DNA from: Notamacropus eugenii | Lineage: Eukaryota; Chordata; Mammalia; Diprotodontia; Macropodidae | NCBI RefSeq assembly: GCF_028372415.1 | Contig: NC_092874.1 | Span: 335,004,651-335,068,650, forward strand | Length of the DNA stretch: 64,000 nucleotides | Direction: 5' to 3' | Shown: positions 22,740-33,345 of the stretch, piece after piece | How positions within the stretch are numbered: position 1 is the stretch's first letter | Layout: each line of letters begins with the position of its first letter | The notes under the pieces: generated by a model | Told to the model about the DNA's origin: nothing | Seen by the model: the letters and a program-made list of their open reading frames with translations, nothing else | The model's database searches: none | Made by a program: the position numbers and the translations under genes

Positions 22740-22870
22740 GAGTCCCAGAGCCTGGGCTTGAAATAGAATTGCTACCAGTCTGACTTTAGGCAAGTCACTT
22801 CACTCCAGGCCTCAGGTGCTTAATCTGTAAAACTAAGTTGATCAGGTTTGGAGGTTCATGCCTCTATCCT
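22740..22870 (+). repeat. MIR-type SINE fragment
   Basis: TAGGCAAGTCACTTCACTCC core and CTTAATCTGTAAAAC. 22875-23200 has no named repeat. Confidence 0.6.
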
Positions 22871-23199
22871 CTACCACTGGGAAGGCTGCGACTGAAGGAT
22901 CAGTTGGGTTTGGGAGTTCTGAGCTGCTGTAGAGTCTAAGGCCTATTAGAAAATGTGTCTAACATATATGGTTAAATCCAGAGGAAGGGTGGGTGGCATC
23001 AGGCTGCCTAAAGAGGGTCCAGCAGAAGGTTGGGCCAGGGTTCCCTGCAGGTCAGAAGCCTAGGTGACAGATAGGGAGACATAGTCTCAGAAAAAGAAAA
23101 AAAATAAGGAGTGGGTGAAATCTTTATCTCAGCTGCGTCTATAGTTGATGCCCAGGCCCTAGAACCCTCTCCCTCCTCCATTCCACCTACTAACCTCCT

Positions 23200-23465
23200 T
23201 GACTTTCTTTACGTCCCAACTAAAATCCTATGTTTTACTGGAAGCCCTCTCCACTGCCTTTTAATTCTAGTGCCTTCTTTCTGTTAATTATTTCCTGCTT
23301 ATCCTGGATAAAGCTGGTTTTGTAGATATTTGTTTGTATATTGCCTCCCACATTATTCTGCAAGTTCTTTGAGGTCAGAGATTATCTTTTACTGCTTTTT
23401 TGTATTCCCATAGATTAGCACAATTCCTGGCACATGGCATAAATGTTTAATGATTGGCATTGGTT
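23200..23465 (+). repeat. L2 LINE 3' end
   Basis: GAAGCCCTCTCCACTGCC, TTTTAATTCTAGTGCCTTC, GGTCAGAGATTATCTTTTAC and CAATTCCTGGCACATGGC follow the L2 3' region in order. A shorter, weaker match is at 23880-24040. Confidence 0.75.
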
Positions 23466-24937
23466 CCTTCTATGATACAGGTTAACATTTGATTTTTTAT
23501 CAGATTTGGATAAAACTTTGCACTTGTGTTCATCTTCACCTTTTTATTGTTTTATTCTTACAGTAAAGTCTCATTTTAATGCCTCATCCTGGTGTGTCAG
23601 TGATTCTGGGTTCTAGGTACCACAGAGGAACAGACAAGCTACTATCAAAGTAGGCCTTGTTGATGGGGGATCCAAAGACTGCGTGCCTGCCTCCGGAAGA
23701 CCAGCCTAGTTAAATCTGGAGAGGGTCCACAACAGAAGACTGGCCACCAAGTGAAGGTTTCTTTCCTCACAAAATCTAATGAAAGGTGTAGAGGGATTCC
23801 AACATCTGCCTCTGGCTTAGTGGAGTCTGTGTTTCATGCAAAAGAAATCATAGATCTTTTCAAGTATTAATAAGGTATCATTTTACTGGGCATGTCTTCT
23901 TAACTAATTGGCAAGTTTCTTGAGGGACAGATTTTATCTTTTATTTCATTTTTGTCACCATTTCATTTCTATCAGTCTAGGATGTACTGAATACAGTCAC
24001 CTAGTAAATACTTAGTTGATATTTGGATTGTGGTAAATGTAAACAAGTTCTAGCCTCCCTTCTTTCAGGACCCAGAGCGGGGCTAATAATCAATAGTTAG
24101 TGGGCCAAAAGTCCTGAAGCATTTGTCTGGATGGCTTCAACCCTGTAGGAAAAAAATCTTGAGTGATTTAATTGAAAAGCTTGAAATGGGTGGGCTCTTC
24201 TCACGTCACTCCCAGTCTGGGGAAAGGGTAGATCTGAAGGAGTTGAAAGGCATTATACATAATCTGGTTTTCATCTGACAAGCAGTTATAAGTACACATT
24301 GCATTTTTCATCCCTGTTGGGCCAAAGAAAGGAGGTATATATCAATGGCAGCCCGAGCTCCCATCTGGTTCACAGATTCCTATACAGTAATACGTAACAT
24401 TTATTGTTTCAAAGCACCTTCATCCAACATGTCCCTTGTCCTCACTGCAACCTTCTGCGAGAGATATTGAATATTATTTCCATTTATTTGACAAGGGAAC
24501 CAAAGCATGGAAAGTTTCAGGAAGTCAGTATAGAAGCTAGGTCTACTGACATTCACATTTCAGTCCCTGTGCTTATCTTTTTAAAAAATTATTTGAATTT
24601 TAAATTTAATTTAAATTTATTTTTTTCTCAATTATATCTAAGTAAAAATTTTCAACATTTTTTTTAATTTTGAGTTTCAAATTGTGATTTGATATAGATT
24701 ATAAATGTGTAGTCTTGCAAAACAAAGATACACAGATCAAAAAAACAAGAATAACAAAGAAAGCCAAAAAAAGTATGTTTCTATCTGCATTCATACACCA
24801 TCCTTACCTGGAGGCAGGTAGTATTTTACATCATAAGGCCTTCAGAATTGTTTGGGACCATTGTATTCCTGAGAATAGCTGTCATTCACAGTTGGGGAAT
24901 GACTGAACAAGTTGTGGTATATGATTGTGATAGAATT

Positions 24938-25186
24938 TGTGGTTATTCAGTCTTTTCATCTTTGTCCAACTCTCCATGACCTTATATGGGGTTTTCTTAA
25001 CAAAGATACCAGAGTGGTTTGCCATTTCCTTTTCCAACTTATTTTACAGCTGAGGAAACTGGGGCAAACAACATTAAATGAACTTGCCCCCAGTCACCCA
25101 GCTATTAAGTGTATAAGGTCAGATTTGAATTCAGGTCTTCCTGATTCCAGGTCCATGGTTGTATCCATTTTGCCAGGTAGCTGTCT
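24938..25186 (-). repeat. tRNA-RTE SINE inserted in the L1
   Basis: Reverse SINE (TTTTCTTAACAAAGATACC; GAGGAAACTGGGGCAAAC). The flanks TTGTGATAGAAT (left) and TTGTGATGGAAT (right) look like a target-site duplication of L1 sequence. Confidence 0.85.
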
Positions 25187-25226
25187 TTGTGATGGAATAC
25201 TATTGTGCTATAAGAAATGATGAAGG

Positions 25227-25372
25227 GCAGCTAGGTAGTACAGTGGTTAGAGCACTTTCCCTGGAGTCGGGAAGACCTGAGTTCAAATTTGACCTCAGAC
25301 ACTGGATACTTACTAGCAGTGTGACCCTGAACAAGTCACTTAACCCTGATTGCCTTGCAAAAAAGAAAAAAA
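25227..25372 (+). repeat. Short tRNA-derived SINE inserted in the L1
   Basis: GGGCAGCTAGGTAGTACAGT to CTTAACCCTGATTGCC with an A-rich tail. It is shorter than the RTE-tailed SINEs because it lacks the RTE-like 3' half. The flanks ATGATGAAG and AAATGAAG suggest a target-site duplication. Confidence 0.85.
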
Positions 25373-25460
25373 AAATGAAGAGCAAGATGCTTTCAGAAAA
25401 TCTGGGAAGATTTACATGAATTGATACAAAGTGAAATGAGCAGAACCTGTGCTTGTTCTT

Positions 25461-26475
25461 AAAGACAAATTGCCTCTCTCAAGCTTATTGAAAAAACAGG
25501 TTATGTAGCCTTTCAGACAAGGGAATGTGGAACATATTTTTGAAAATATGTAGTCACATGCTTATTTGTTACAAGGATTATGTTTTCCTTTTTTTTTTTT
25601 TTTTGAGAGGGGAGATTTAGGTAGGAAAAAAGGGATCTGGTAATATTATTCCTAAAAAAAAAAAGGAAAGGAAAGAGGTTCATTGAAGCATTTTTTTTTA
25701 AATGCAAAGAAGTACCTAAAAGGCAGTTCAGAAAGAAACAAGAGGTAAGCAGGACAGCTTTGAAAATAACATGCTGAATTTAGTGTGTGTGTGTAATAGA
25801 TTCATGTTCTTACAGGTATTCTTTTCCTGTTCTACTTTGGATACGAAAATTTTTTTTAGTGTTCATTACAGAAAAAAACTAAAGCAGACAATATATCGTC
25901 ACCCTTTTACCTCCCAAAAGACAATTAAATGCCCCCAATGCTGGTTCATATCCCTAGGTTTACTGTTAGCATGTATTCACTTATTTCTGTTGTTGATGTT
26001 AGAGCCAAATTCCTAACAGATTCTGACTTGGCTGCCAATTCAAAAGGGCTACGACAGTAATCCCATCTGACCAACTATAGCAAACTATTACCTCCCTCAG
26101 AATCAGAGTAGAAAACCATATGGATATGGTAATGATGATAACAGAATAAATTTATAACATTAAACCAGTCATTTCACCCAGATGGTGTTTAGTTGTGAAG
26201 CAAACTTGGATTTTGAGTAGAATCTTAGTTCTGAAAGGAATCTTAGCTAACATCCAGTCCAGCAGGCTCATGAGTGACCATGGGAGGTTTAGAAAAGTGA
26301 AATAACAATAGCCACCAGGGTTTGCCAATTAAGATGGAAGGCCCATCTTCAGGGTGCTAGTCAGAGAATTTCTTTATGGAATCCTGGAGATACCAGTCAA
26401 GTCAGAGTTCAGATAACTATGAAAATAGCTATTTCTAACTAAGGTAAAGGCAGTGGTCTTGAAAGGACTGTTTTG
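25461..26475. other. Unassigned intergenic sequence
   Basis: Homopolymer A/T runs (25593-25605, 25655-25665) and a short TG run near 25782, but no named repeat apart from a possible THER1 scrap near 26220-26290. Confidence 0.5.
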
Positions 26476-26479
26476 CTTT

Positions 26480-26560
26480 GTCATTGAATCCCCGATGTCT
26501 AGCACAGGACTTGGCACATAGTAGGCTCTTAATAAATGCTTATTGATTGACCGATGGACC
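26480..26560 (+). repeat. L2 LINE 3' terminus
   Basis: ATGTCTAGCACAGGACTTGG and AATAAATGCTTATTGATTGA, the extreme L2 end. Confidence 0.7.
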
Positions 26561-26827
26561 CTGCTACTCCAGAGTTGTGAAGATCTGAGAGGAAACAGCA
26601 CGGCCCTTCGAGAGACAGTAGGCTGAAGAGGCAAGAAAGGACAGTGGTTGGAGCAGAAGGTAAAGTCTTCTTATTGTAAGGGCGGTGACAGCAGGAAGAA
26701 TTTGGAAGAGATTTAATGCTTTAAATCCGTGCCAAGCTAATCAAATAATGTGATTGTAATTTTGAAGTTCCACATATGAACTAACTTTCTCAAGTCCCTC
26801 CTTCTACAGGAAGTGTTATACTTTAAA

Positions 26828-27054
26828 ATATGGGCAGTTAGATGGCCAGTGGATAGAGCACTGGCCTGAAGTCCCAAGTTCAAATATTTACTAGTTGTGT
26901 GACCCTGGGCAAGTCACTTAAACCTTTTTGCCTTAGCTTCCTCATCTGTAAAATGAGCTGGAGAAGGAACTGGCCAATCACTTCAGTAGCTCTGTCAAGA
27001 AAACCCCAAATGGGGTCACAAAGAATCAGACATGACTGAAGCAACTGAACAACA
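26828..27054 (+). repeat. tRNA-RTE SINE with clear target-site duplication
   Basis: GGCAGTTAGATGGCCAGTGG head to CATGACTGAAGCAACTGAA tail. Flanked by AGTGTTATACTTTAAAA on the left and AGTGTTATACTTTTAAA on the right. Confidence 0.92.
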
Positions 27055-27059
27055 TAGTG

Positions 27060-27850
27060 TTATACTTTTAAACAGCTGATGACTGCATGTGCAGTGTTGA
27101 GGGAGACAGGATGAGCAAGGAGTATCTTTGGAGAAGAAAAAGGTAGGAAGATTTTAAGATCTAAGAAGCATCCCTCTCTATAACTCTGCTTAGAGACAGC
27201 CACAGAGTAGGGAAGTATGGTGGAAGTATGTAATTCTGTTTGAAGACCACCCATTTTAAGCCGAGACACCTTACACACAGGTGTTATTTGAGGAGTGCTG
27301 GGAAGGACCTCTTCACCAACTAAATATCTATTTCACCCCCCTCCCCCCACTGATCAACAGGCAGACACCCTTGAAGGAGGAGCAAGACTGAGCCTGTACT
27401 ACATCAGACCTTTTTCAGATAGGAATAATCTAGGGATGCCTGGCACCAGGGTGGAGCATGAGGAGGTGTGTAGGGTCTTCACTCTCCCTTTCCCTCCCTC
27501 CCTCTCCAACTGAAAGGGAGGAAAAGTAACAGAAGAGGACGTTTCTCCATTTAAATTTCTCCAAGGGTATTCTTGTTCTCGGGCTTTAGGTCTTTTAGCA
27601 GCTTTCTCACCTCCCTGGGATGGCAATGGAACATACTCTGATTTGCAGAGACTTTGAAATCCTTCAGAGAGATACATCCCAGCCCAGATCAGGGCTGATG
27701 CAATTTCCTACTTCCCATCGTCTGATCAAATATTTGTGAGGGTGAAGCCCTTAAGAGCCCCACCCCACCCTATTATGTCCCCTAAAATCTGGGAAACATC
27801 CAAAGTACAAGGGTCTAGGGCTGGTTAACTGGCAGCCCGAACAGAAGAGA
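27060..27850. other. Unassigned intergenic sequence
   Basis: No named repeat; a CCCTTTCCCTCCCTCCCTC run near 27484. Confidence 0.5.
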
Positions 27851-28057
27851 CTAGAGGACAGGAGAAGAGAGAAAGAAGGAGAGAGAGAAGAGGAAAAGGA
27901 AGGAGGGGAGGAGAGAATAAGAGAGGAGAGCTAAGAAGAAGGGAGGAGAAGAGGAGAAAGGAGGACAGGAGAGGAGAGAAGGGTGGAGAAGAGAGAAAGG
28001 AGAAGGAGAGAAGGAAAAGAGAGGAGAGCAGAGAAGAAGGGAGGGGAGGAGAGGAGG
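27851..28057 (+). repeat. About 200-base GA-rich polypurine tract
   Basis: Irregular GGAGA/GAAG runs with few pyrimidines on the plus strand. Capable of triplex (H-DNA) structure in principle. Confidence 0.85.
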
Positions 28058-28294
28058 CCCTAGCATCTAGGAGTGGGGAAGGGAAACACTGAAGTAAGAA
28101 GTGCCCAACCTTTCTTAGCTGTGGGCAACCAAGGACATGTTTGGTGTTCCAAGGACACTGCCATATAGCCCTGCTCCCACGCAGGACTCAGTCAGTAAGT
28201 ACCTATTCCCTCCAAGCCGGGAGTGAGCTAGAAGAGGCAGGGGCCCGTAGAGAGCGCCCATAGCATAAAAGATATTCGAACTAGAGGTTGAGGA

Positions 28295-28870
28295 CCACAG
28301 GGTGCTGTTTGACCTTGGTCACTTTCCTCTCTGGGCTTGTTTCCATATCTGTAAAGTGAGCGTAATGGAGATTTGGGGGACAAATGAGACGTAAGAGTGC
28401 TTTGGAAATGGGGAGGGCTTTCAATAACCCAGCACTTACTAAGTGCCTACCCTGTGCATGACGTGGTGTTATGGATACCGGGGACCTTCGTTTAGGGATT
28501 CTAACCCAGGCAGACAGCATGTACGTATAGAAGCATACATATAGAATATATCGATATATTTATTAAGCGCCTATTCTGAGCCAAGCACGGTGCTATACAC
28601 CAAAAGAGGCAAGAAGAACATTCCCCTCTCAATCTAACGGCCGAGACCACACAGCATCCGGAGCAAGCTATGTACAGGACAGATAGGACAATTAAAAGAG
28701 GGAGGTGGCTGGAAATGGAAAGGGGTCGGGGGACGGCTTCCTATAGAAGGCGGGGTTTTAGGTGGGACTTAATGAATTCAAGGTGGCTTCGGGGAGATCC
28801 AGCCCCAGCCGGGAGCATCGGGAAAGGTTCCATACAGAAGGGGGTGCCCCTGTGGGTCACTGCGGTAAGC
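28295..28870 (+). repeat. MIR-like fragment and ancient interspersed repeat
   Basis: 28295-28430 has GACCTTGGTCACTTTCC and CATATCTGTAAAGTGAG. 28440-28870 has CACTTACTAAGTGCC, a second TATTTATTAAGCGCC, and GGCTTCCTATAGAAGGCGGG. Confidence 0.6.
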
Positions 28871-29040
28871 CAGGGATTCCAAAATCTGGGGTGAGGAGAG
28901 AGTTCAACTCCTTCCCCGCATGGGGGAGAGTGGAGAGTTTACTGAGGTAATTACAGAGTCCCACGTCCTGAAGCTGGGGGCAGGGAGGAGGAGATAGAGG
29001 TTTCTAGGAAGCCTCCCACACCTACTGCCAGCCAGAGCCT

Positions 29041-29470
29041 TCCGGGACGCCCGGAGCCAGGCTAAGCCGAACCTCGTGTGGGCGGGGCGGGGCTACGGCC
29101 GCACCAGCCAATGGGCGGGCTCGAGGCTAGACCTTTTTTTTCCTGGCAAAGTTTGGTTCCCGAGCGCCGGAGGAGGGGGAGGGGGAGGATCCCCGCCCGT
29201 AGAACCAGGGAGGAGCAGCCAATAGGCGTGCGGGGCCGCAGTGGAGTGATTCGGCATCACGGCTCCCGGCGCGGCGGTGACCTCATGTAATCCTCCCGGG
29301 AAGCCGGCCATTGGGTCACATGCCCCCCGCGCCCTAGAGAGGGCAGGCTTGTCCCGGTCCGACGCGTGGCCCGGCTTGGGGGCCGCAGTGCACCTGGCCT
29401 GGGAGGGGCTGGCCCCTCTCCCCGCCCCACCCCCATCCCGGGGAGGCTTATCGGGCCTCGCCTGGATCAT
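29041..29470. promoter_or_regulatory. Orphan CpG island with CCAAT and GC boxes, intergenic
   Basis: A CpG-dense block about 8 kb upstream of SREBF1 exon 1a and 8 kb past the TOM1L2 3' end. It holds tandem GC boxes (GGGCGGGGCGGGGC near 29081), two CCAAT boxes in plus orientation (29108-29112 and 29219-29223) and one reversed (ATTGG at 29310-29314), each beside GC-rich sequence. It also has a TGACCTCA half-CRE near 29279 and a TCACATG E-box near 29316. NF-Y plus Sp1 spacing like this is typical of an active promoter. I see no coding exon on either side; the open frames here are GC artefacts. It could be an alternative first exon of SREBF1, a noncoding RNA promoter or a distal enhancer. Confidence 0.6.
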
Positions 29471-29509
29471 TTCCCCAGAGAATCCTAACAGCCGTCATTC
29501 CTAATAATA

Positions 29510-29700
29510 GCTTGCGTTTATGTGGTGCGCCAGCGTCTCCATCGCTGCGCATAACTCCCTTGTTCCCAGTGCTCTTTTTATCCCCATTTTGCAGATAAGG
29601 AAACCGAGGCAGACGGGTTAAGTAACTTGCCCAGCCTCCGGTAGCTAGATGAGTGTCTGAGGCAAGATTGTAACCTTTAAGCCTGTATTGTATCCACTTC
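29510..29700 (-). repeat. MIR-type SINE
   Basis: Reverse MIR: TTATCCCCATTTTGCAG, ATAAGGAAACCGAGGCAG and GTTAAGTAACTTGCCC, directly beside the orphan CpG island. Confidence 0.75.
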
Positions 29701-29792
29701 CCCACCGCAGAATCCCAGAATGTTACATAAGTTGCAGGAGCTGCCAGTCACCGGGCCCAGATGAACGGTGTGACCTGGGGCCTGGGGGGAAA

Positions 29793-30127
29793 AAACACCT
29801 GCCAAGGTATTGTCAGCAGTACTTGGAAAACTGGGGATCGGGACCTCCAGGGATGGAGAAAGGTATGTGTCCTGATTTTCAAAAAGAGGGAAGAAATGGG
29901 TCTAAAATCTATAGGTCAATGAACGTGACAGATTCCTGGGGAAATTCTAGAATAAGTCATTGTAGAAATAGTCAAAGGAAAAACATATAGAAAAGGCAGC
30001 GGTGAATACAAAGGGCCAACTTGCTTTGGCCATTCATTTCTTTCTCTGATGGGGCTACTAAAACTGGCAGACCAGGGGAATACTGTCAGACATAATAAGT
30101 TCCTTAGATCTGAGTAAAGAATTTTAA
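29793..30127 (+). repeat. L3/CR1-type LINE, ORF2 part (left half)
   Basis: AAGGTATGTGTCCTGATTTT, TAGGTCAATGAACGTGACAG and ACTAAAACTGGCAGACCAGG follow CR1/L3 ORF2 in order. The element resumes at 31790. Confidence 0.65.
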
Positions 30128-30290
30128 TAGAAGAGAGGGCAGATTGGCAGATAGGGGCAATTAGAAGGCTCGGTGTTTTGGGGTGGGGGGAGGGGACAAA
30201 AGGGGAGAAAATTTGGAACCCAAAATTTTGTGAAAATGAATGTTAAAAGTTAAACAAAGAAAGAAAGAAAAAAAAGAATTTGATAAGGTA
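30128..30290 (+). repeat. L1 3' tail retrocopy
   Basis: AAAATTTGGAACCCAAAATT and GTGAAAATGAATGTTAAAAG resemble the marsupial L1 3' UTR, followed by an AAAGAAAGAAAG poly(A)-like tail. Confidence 0.5.
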
Positions 30291-30715
30291 TACTATTATT
30301 GGACACATCCAAACTTCGCTGTTTCTCTAGATGGTACCATGTCTCTCAGGTTCAAACTCATATTGTCATCCTCATCTCCTCACTGTCACCCCAACATATC
30401 CAAGATTGATTTTCTATCTCCACAACACCTCTGATGATATGTCTTCTTCACTGTACTCACATGGTTACCACCTTATTTTAGGCCCTCAACTCCAAATTTC
30501 TCTCCAATGATAGCTCATCCCAGTAAGGGGCAGTTATGGCACTGCTGGCACAGGGACGGCAAATTTTAGGCCTTTTAGTTTCTCTGCTCCCAACACCCAT
30601 GGACTGTTGCAACAGTCTTCTAATTAATTCCATTCCCTCACATCTCTTCCCTATTCCAATCCACCTTTTATACAACTACCAAAGAGATTTTATTAAAATG
30701 TAGGTCCAATCATAT
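30291..30715 (+). repeat. L2 LINE (left half, interrupted by an LTR)
   Basis: GGACTGTTGCAACAGTC, CCAAAGAGATTTTATTAAAA and GTAGGTCCAATCATAT match the L2 body. The sequence continues after the LTR at 31269. Confidence 0.65.
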
Positions 30716-31268
30716 TGATGGGGATGAGATCTGGACCCCAAAAAGGAAAAGCCCCTGGATTTTCCAACATGGCCCTGAGGGCATGGCCCATCACAGTATA
30801 ATGCTTTCTACTGTGCTTGCTTTGTGGCTTTGACCCTGCCCCAATTTCCAATTTTCTGTTACCTCTAACCTAGTACAGCCCTTCATGGTCTGTTACCTCT
30901 AACTCTAAAGGCAGGCCCCAGACCACTTCCCACCCTTAATTCCATCTAGACCCCCCCTCTGTTCACCCCAAGACTACTTGGCCACTCCTAGATCACATCC
31001 ACATGTTCCCACAGTCTTCTTGTATAAAAGGTCCATCTTGACTCCATTAAAGTACTCAGATTCCTTAAGAATCTGGCCTACTTGCATGAGTAATACAAAT
31101 GCTCAGATTTTTAAAATCTGGCCAATAGCAGGATTCTTAAGATCTTGCCCACCCCAACTGGTGTTTTAATAAACCCTGTATTTCACTAAAAGAAGACTTG
31201 GGTCAAAGACAGGACCTACATCATTTGCCTTTGAATTTTGGGGTTCCCAACATCCCTAGACCACAGTA
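30716..31268 (+). mobile_element. Fossil solitary LTR of an endogenous retrovirus-like element
   Basis: A block of about 550 bases that begins with TG, with a TATA box (TGTATAAAAGG near 31020) and an AATAAA poly(A) signal near 31156 in LTR order. It splits an L2 copy, and ATAT on both sides fits a 4-base target duplication, as in class I (gamma-like) families. No internal region is present, so it is a remnant. It is younger than the L2 and belongs with the LTR at 16180-16750. Confidence 0.6.
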
Positions 31269-31785
31269 ATATCACCTCCCTCACTCAAAAAACTCCACTG
31301 GCTCCCTATTACCTCTAGGATCAAATATCAGTTTCTGCTTGGCATTTAACACTTTTCACAACTTAGTTCTTTCTGTCTTTCTAATCTTGCACATTCTTTC
31401 TCTTCAAGTACTCTATCATCAAACCATACTGACCCACTTGTTATTCCTAATACCTGAAGTTTCACCTCCTGTCTCATTCTCTGCACTGGCTATCACTCCT
31501 GTCTGGAATGCTCTTCCCTTACAATCTGTTGTTTCCTTCAAGATTCAACTCAAATGTTGCCTTCTGCAGGAGTCTTTTCCCAGTCCATCCAGCTGTTGAT
31601 GCCTCCTCCTCTAAGGTTATTTCATTGAATCTTGTATCTTGTACATACCTACTTATCTACATGTGGTTTCTCCCATTACAATGTAACCTTTGTGAGGGTG
31701 GGGACTGCTTTTCTTTGTATCTTCAGCAACTAGCACAGTGTCTGCTACATAGTAAATATCTAATAAATGCTCATGGATTGATGGA
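31269..31785 (+). repeat. L2 LINE (right half, to 3' end)
   Basis: TCACCTCCCTCACTCAAAAA, CCACTGGCTCCCTATTACC, CTGGAATGCTCTTCCC and CTAATAAATGCTCATGG: a long, well-preserved L2 3' part. Confidence 0.8.
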
Positions 31786-31789
31786 TTGG

Positions 31790-32695
31790 AAGATGCTGAA
31801 TAAGATGGATTTGGAACTGGTTGAATGAATGGACTCAAAGAATAGTCCTTAAAGGTCCAAAGTCGACTTGGCAGGAGACACCACTGGACTTGTGCTTAGA
31901 CCTGTCCCCAGTTAACAGTTTAACAATGACTGGGATAAAATGCTCATCAAATCACCAGGGACACCAAGGTGGAAGAGATAGCTGACACATTGGCCAATAG
32001 TCAGGATTTAAAAGGCTAGATCATTGGGCTGAATCAACTAAGATGGCATTCACTAGGATGAATATAAAGCCATATACCAGTTCAAAAATTCAACTTCAAA
32101 AGTACTGGCTGCCATTGGCATGGCCAGATAACAATTTTTCTGAAAAAGATCTAAGGGCTATAGAGGAACACAAAGCTCAGTGGGAAGCTAAAAAAGTTAG
32201 TTCAGTAGCTTCCAGGAATAAAGGGGATGACAGTCCCTTTGTACTCACCTTGGTCAGGACCACACTGAAAATAGTGTTCAGTCCTGGATACAGTGGTTGA
32301 TAAGCTGAAACAAATCCAGGGGAGGGTAACAGGGTGAAGGGCCCTAAGTCTGTCATATGAAAACTGATGGAATGGACAGACTATGTTTAGCTTGAGTTAG
32401 ACCTTAACAACCTAGTTATTTGAAGGGTTGCCACTTTAAGAGATGAGACTTGTTTTATTTGACGTCAGAAGGCAGAGTTAGAAACTAGGGGTGGAAGTTG
32501 CAAAAAGGCCTTTAGGTTGAACATCAGAGGAATACTCCAAAAAATTAGAGCTGTTCTGAAGGGGAGATGATTTCTTCTGGAATCTTTCATTGGAGGTCTT
32601 CAAGTAGAGGCTGTTAAATGTGTCCCACCAAAGCTTCCTTTTGGATATGGGTTGGTCCCTTCCAACACAAAAATTCTGTGATTCTGTGGAGACCC
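31790..32695 (+). repeat. L3/CR1-type LINE, ORF2 end and 3' UTR (right half)
   Basis: TTTGGAACTGGTTGAATGAA, TTGGGCTGAATCAACTAAGA, TTTCTGAAAAAGATCTAAGG and TTTCATTGGAGGTCTTCAAG lead to the tell-tale CR1/L3 tail AATTCTGTGATTCTGTG at about 32671. Confidence 0.75.
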
Positions 32696-33269
32696 AGAGA
32701 CTTGGTGATTTGCCTTAGGGTTATGTGATACTGAGTCAAAAGTTAGAGCTGGAATCAGAGAACAGTCCAGAGTTCCTTCCTATTGTCCCATTGTCTGGGA
32801 AGTGAATTCAAGTTCTTTTTCCAGCCAAAGGGTCTCTTTTAGTCATGTGTCAACAAATGTAAAGTAGAGGCAAAGGAAAATATCCCTCCTTCCCTTAGCA
32901 ATGGTGAGTTTCCACTGTCTGTCAAGTGCTTTGAGCTTCTTGAGAACAATGAAGCTGAAATCTGTCAACAAGAGACTACTTTCCTCAGAGTCTCCAGTCC
33001 AGGCAAGTTGAGCTCTCTCCTCTTTCAAAGGTCTGGGTTTCATTTACTTTACCATTCTCCCTCATATTTGCCAATCCTTCCCTCCCTTTCGAATACACAT
33101 TAGCATACACTGACCTTCATTCCAAGTCAGGACTTCTGTAAGCTGCTCAGCGCAAATATAGGCTTTGAAAGTCCTGATGAAGTTTCAAGATATGGTTATG
33201 TGCCCAAACCTTTGAAACTCTGGGGTTATCCCAAAGACATGGTCCCTGACCTCAACAAGCTTCCCAGGA

Positions 33270-33345
33270 GCAGGAGTGGGGAACCTGCTGCCTGGAGGCC
33301 ACATGTGGCCATCTAGATCCTCAAGTGTGGCCCTTTGAAGCTGCA
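33270..33345 (+). repeat. Half copy of a palindromic DNA element
   Basis: AGTGGGGAACCTGCTGCCTG, GGCCACATGTGGCCATC and AAGTGTGGCCCTTTG match one arm of the element at 34799-35093. Between 32700 and 33265, and again at 33360-34125, I see no named repeat. Confidence 0.7.

Larger units (their letters stand above)
24560..25460. mobile_element. 5'-inverted L1 LINE insertion carrying two SINEs
   Basis: The left part (about 24560-24893) is a marsupial L1 3' UTR in minus orientation (GAGAATAGCTGTCATTCAC, GGAGGCAGGTAGTATTTTAC). The right part (24894 to about 25455) is the ORF2 end in plus orientation (GGGGAATGACTGAACAAG ... AAGTGAAATGAGCAGAACC). The two pieces are neighbours in the L1 consensus, so this is a twin-priming inversion. 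The plus part is split by SINEs at 24938-25186 and 25227-25372. Confidence 0.7.

Noticed and set aside
29093-29470. 125-residue minus-strand frame in the orphan CpG island
   Set aside because: No recognisable protein family, composition typical of CpG-island noise, promoter motifs lie inside it.
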